Origin: Kalmusia sp. IMI 367209
Taxonomy: Eukaryota; Ascomycota; Dothideomycetes; Pleosporales; Didymosphaeriaceae
Length of the DNA stretch: 64,000 bases
Direction: 5' to 3'
Assembly (NCBI GenBank): GCA_027946365.1
Contig: JAPEUQ010000015.1
Location: 1,054,001 to 1,118,000, forward strand
Part shown: positions 60,601 through 64,000 of the stretch, one piece after another
Position numbering within the stretch: the first letter of the stretch is position 1
Layout: the number at the start of each line of letters is the position of its first letter
Made by a program: the position numbers and the translations under genes
Notes under the pieces: model-generated
The model's database searches: none
Told to the model about the DNA's origin: nothing
The model's input: only the letters and a program-made list of their open reading frames with translations

Positions 60601-61981
60601 ATGGCGGCTGACATTGACGTCTCAATGGTAATGTTGCAGCAGCTCCATGAGGATTCGTTGCGAAAGCAGCAACAGTGGGTCCTTTCCTGAGCAGCCCTAT
60701 GCAAGTGCCCTCTCTAAAGCATGCAGGATACAGCATCTTCAAAAAGAAAAGTGCATGCTCGAAGAACAGTTCGAGAAGCAGCTATTAGAGCATGCCCAAG
60801 CAGACTGCAGACAACTGATGAACCTGATGCACACAAAACTACCACAAGAACTCAAAGAACTCATATATCAATACTTATATCTTGAAGAGGCCCCCATTCC
60901 TATAGGCACTTACCACTTTACGACATACGTTCCCGAGCCTCTTAGGGTCGAACATAGCAGGGCATTCCTGCACAGCGAACCCTTCGTTGTCGTTCCGGAA
61001 GGGGCGACCAAACAAGATCACAGCATTGAGCGCGACAAAAACATTGTCTTTCCAGATAGTTGGCTCCTCAATCCTGCGTATCTCGGAGGTTCTGCCGCTA
61101 GAGATGCTTCAAGGTATTATTACAAGTCCAATACATTCTCAATATGCACAATTGAGAACGCATTGTGGGACTTCTTCTTCAGGGATCCTGTCCACAACTT
61201 CGTCGACCCCCAAGAGCCCATAGGGAGTTTCAAGCCACTGGGCTTTACCCCAGTCGATCACATTCGCCACCTCCAAATTCGCGTCAAATACGAACACTAT
61301 AATACATACCTCGCCTTCTACGACAACCTGCAGGACGGCGAGAAGAACCTTATACGTGATCTCTTTCATATTCTGCAGGGGTTCACGAACCGCGTTCACT
61401 CCACAACAGCATCGCAGCTCAATATCGAGATCTGTATCATGACGGCACATAAGCCATCTCAAGGGGAACGAGACTTCAACGTCGATCTTCAGCGTCACCA
61501 CACAAATCTCCTCGAGGCTATACGCGTCCCCATATACACTCTCAAGCATGATCTTGGCGCACACATAACTGTCATGCACTACGATGAGCACTGCATACCC
61601 TTTCCCCGGAACGTCACAGCCATCTTCCAGTTGTCCAAGGAGCAATGGACATATGTATGCAGCCCTACCCCTATTCAATCTATTCATACCGTCCCTTTCG
61701 GCAGCAAGCTGACATACATGAAGGAAAAAAACGCTCTCCAAGCCGTAGGGATAGAGTACTCACCGTTGCACTGTTACGTGTACCGCACGCGCCTTACGCA
61801 AGGCTCAGAAGGCTTCTACTGCTACCTCGGCGACAGTGTGCTAAAACAAAGATGGGGCCTTGACTCAGCTTTCTCCCTGTCGTGCAACTTTCCTGTCACT
61901 AAAAGTAAGTTTTGGCCCATCGGGAGGACGCATCCTTGGCGTGCTGCAACCGTAGAAGAAGCCCGCAGGGTTTTTCTGTAA
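60601..61981 (+). CDS. Uncharacterised protein with coiled-coil N terminus
   Basis: Exon 1 (60601-60674) encodes MAADIDVSMVMLQQLHEDSL and RKQQ; a 52-nt intron (60675-60726, GTGGGT...CATGCAG) joins in phase to exon 2 (60727-61981), for 442 residues. The join creates a continuous coiled coil (QIQHLQKEKCMLEEQFEKQL). Next comes a short helical segment LPQELKELIYQYLYLEEAP, which resembles the start of F-box-like domains common in fungal proteins of unknown function, then a region without recognisable motifs that ends in a conserved-looking WRAATVEEARRVFL. A frame running into exon 2 is open from 60647 and would give another N terminus, but the intron version is better supported by splice sites and coiled-coil continuity. 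No function can be assigned. Confidence 0.7.
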
Positions 61982-62331
61982 AGGTGTTCAGTTGAAGAAG
62001 AAATGTATAAAGAATCGTCTTGGATTTGCTCAACCCTGCAGCGTCATGAAATTTCAGATGCATGTGTTCAACGAGGCTCTAAGGCTTCTCGAGCCCAATA
62101 GCGAGATTCTAGTGCTTCCCCACATAGGTCTCGACATTTCAGTAAAAAAAACAAATCATTGATTAAACGCACTACGTAATAGCAAGAATAACGTCACGAA
62201 GCCAAACCCTAAAGCATCAGCCCCGTCAGTGCCAGACCCAAGGCCCAAATTCTCCACCCTGCGCCATTGTCTCATCCAATTCCTAGCAATACCAATACCA
62301 CAGCACTACGCGCCCTTTAAAGAATTACCCT
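61982..62331. other. Convergent 3' intergenic region
   Basis: The uncharacterised gene and the phospholipase D gene end towards each other; nothing else is seen in these 350 bases. Confidence 0.5.
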
Positions 62332-64000
62332 TTACGTATACACACTCTCCGTATACGCATTGACCTGCAGCCCCCTCTCGGCCATCTCCGCCTTCTCCAA
62401 AAACTTGAGCGGCATCCACACCAAGTGGCCCTTCACCCTATCCAACTCCCTCCTCACCTCTTCCACTGGCCTTCCCATATCATACAGATGCCCCTGCTTA
62501 TGATCCTTATCCGTCTTCGGGTTTGGCGTAAATTTGTCGTAGTCTTCGAATGAGAGAATGCTGTCATCGGGATCAGCGTGGAACAGGTCCCGGAACACGG
62601 AAGTGTTGGTGGACGCGCGCTCAGTCCACATGTGCCAGAGGTCGTCGCTCAGAGGGTCGGCGACAAAGTCAGCTTCCTGACCAGGAAGCGGGTCGTTGGG
62701 CGAGGAGTCGGAGGGAGGTTGCGCGTTGGGGTCGTCGGTTGCGTCGAGGGATTGAGGGGGTATGAGACCGAGGTGTTCACGCCAGAGGATGGAGCGGAGG
62801 TTGTGTGCATGGCGACCGGCTTTGTAAGGTTTCCCATCCATGGTAATATCAACTTTATCAGTATCTCTCATCACGATGGAGAGCTCGGAATCGTGGTAGC
62901 CGAGCTGGGAGCGGTCGTTGATGTTGGAAGACCCGCAGATGACGTATTCATCGTCGACGATGCAGACTTTGGCATGCACGTAGAGCTCCTCTTGAAAGAA
63001 ATTTTCTTTCTCGGAATCCGGCTCACCTTCCCATTCTTCGGCACTGGGTTTCTTGTCCGTGAGCATGGCGTCGTCTGCGATAGAATCGGGGTCGATCATG
63101 CCGCCTTGGTCGCCCAGACCGACAGATTCCTTCTCTTCTCCTACAAACCTCCGTCTCTTCTCGGCAGCGCGCTGTCGCGCTTCCTCCCCGTCATCAAGTG
63201 GAGCCTCGAGTTCTTCGATTTCGACCTGCTGCAGCTCTTTGTACGTCATGCCTGAATCCTTCTCCTGCCTCTTGAGCGTCTCGTTGACATTGAGTCGGTC
63301 ATATGATCGGAGATTGAACAGGAAGATGTGGTCCTCAGGATTTACACCCTGAGCCTTGACTCTTTCGAAGATGCTATGCTCTCCTCTACAGATACTCTTG
63401 TATTGATAGTCCATGATAGCTCTTGTTCCAGTCGCTGCGTCTTCTCTGAGATCTCCAGCAAACCCAGGAATGGCAGGGATGACAATGATGACCCTGAATT
63501 TTCGGCCTTCTTTACCGGCACGGACTACAGCATCGACTATTGAGCGCCCGATCTGGTTGTGGATAGGGCTCTGTTCCTCGCCAGTGGCTGTTATAAAGAA
63601 TTGATTCTCGATGTACACGTAGTGCTCCGCTTCTCGAATCAAATCGCAGTACGCAGTTTGGATGCTGTGTTCGGCGGGTAATATCCCGCTGCTCCAGTCC
63701 GCGCTGCTGCGCACAATTTGAGCATGCACGGATCCGCGATTCTCCAGGTTCTTCGTCTTCAATCCACTCAGGGGATGATGTACGTAGTCGCCGACCGGAA
63801 ACTTGGGCCGCTGGACACCAACAAGATCCTCGTCGGCGCCTTCTCGTCCCTCGAGGATGAGCCAGTCATATCTCTTATCGCGCTTATACTTGTCTCGTTT
63901 GCAGAAGTTCCAGCGAAGAACGAAGTGTTCTGCGATATCGTACACGCACGGTCCAATGACGCCCATTGCCACATCGTGCCACGGCATGCGACCATATTCT
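62332..64000 (-). CDS. PLD1: Phospholipase D1 (Spo14 type), C-terminal part, cut by window edge
   Basis: The open frame covers at least 555 residues and continues beyond the right edge, so the PX/PH domains and the first HKD motif are outside the window. Visible family marks are RMPWHDVAMGVIG, the conserved EHYVYIENQFFITATG, and the second HKD motif HAKVCIVDDEYVICGSSNIN (His-x-Lys-x4-Asp), followed by DRSQLGYHDSELSIVMRD. Between the motifs lies a fungal-type charged insertion of about 90 residues (near 63230-63010). The enzyme hydrolyses phosphatidylcholine to phosphatidic acid and choline at membranes; yeast Spo14 is required for prospore membrane formation. No intron is seen in this part. 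Confidence 0.95.
   Translation of the reverse strand, partial: EYGRMPWHDVAMGVIGPCVYDIAEHFVLRWNFCKRDKYKRDKRYDWLILEGREGADEDLVGVQRPKFPVGDYVHHPLSGLKTKNLENRGSVHAQIVRSSADWSSGILPAEHSIQTAYCDLIREAEHYVYIENQFFITATGEEQSPIHNQIGRSIVDAVVRAGKEGRKFRVIIVIPAIPGFAGDLREDAATGTRAIMDYQYKSICRGEHSIFERVKAQGVNPEDHIFLFNLRSYDRLNVNETLKRQEKDSGMTYKELQQVEIEELEAPLDDGEEARQRAAEKRRRFVGEEKESVGLGDQGGMIDPDSIADDAMLTDKKPSAEEWEGEPDSEKENFFQEELYVHAKVCIVDDEYVICGSSNINDRSQLGYHDSELSIVMRDTDKVDITMDGKPYKAGRHAHNLRSILWREHLGLIPPQSLDATDDPNAQPPSDSSPNDPLPGQEADFVADPLSDDLWHMWTERASTNTSVFRDLFHADPDDSILSFEDYDKFTPNPKTDKDHKQGHLYDMGRPVEEVRRELDRVKGHLVWMPLKFLEKAEMAERGLQVNAYTESVYT

Overview
The window looks like a chromosomal segment of a filamentous ascomycete, most likely a Dothideomycete. 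The evidence is many short introns (mostly about 45 to 130 nt) with GT...AG ends, densely packed genes on both strands, and orthologues of typical fungal housekeeping proteins. The class is my inference from protein flavour; no rRNA or tRNA gene supports it.

Layout. 1-6.2 kb holds no gene I can defend: first a GC-rich low-complexity stretch, then a stretch without convincing ORFs. 6.2-22.3 kb carries a Ser/Pro-rich protein with a predicted lipid-modified MGCC start, a seven-helix Solute_trans_a (DUF300/Ost-alpha-like) membrane protein, and, divergent from it, the 3249-residue bridge-like lipid transfer protein Csf1. 22.3-32.5 kb is more accessory: a three-copy degenerate repeat, a small secreted cysteine protein with an inhibitor-I9-like core, a C2H2 zinc-finger protein, a broken zinc-finger/ankyrin gene, a secreted type-B carboxylesterase, and an AreB/Asd-4-type GATA factor whose start codon is not visible. 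33.4-39.2 kb has SRP68 and a mitochondrial PPR-type protein, divergently arranged. 39.2-44.3 kb is again sparse, with a decayed gene and a GH13 alpha-amylase-family enzyme. 44.3-64 kb is mostly housekeeping: elongation factor 2, La protein, mitochondrial ribosomal protein uS4m, a tail-rich type I membrane protein, LSm4, mismatch repair Pms1, an uncharacterised protein with a coiled-coil start, and the C-terminal part of phospholipase D1, which runs off the right edge.

How the genes relate. There is no operon or obvious biosynthetic cluster. Several neighbours are divergent across short shared intergenic regions (Ost-alpha-like/CSF1, SRP68/PPR, La/uS4m, PMS1/60.6 kb gene). Themes that recur are protein and RNA housekeeping (SRP68, eEF2, La, LSm4, uS4m) and membrane lipid biology (Csf1, phospholipase D). 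I rebuilt exon structures by reading splice consensus and reading phase; these reconstructions matter because several genes start in tiny exons (8 and 16 nt in eEF2, 3 nt in LSM4, 53 and 36 nt in CSF1). I did not find a clearly new multi-gene system; the most interesting items are the secreted I9-like protein, the GATA factor without a visible AUG, the MGCC protein, and the frame change inside a triplet repeat at 53.1 kb.
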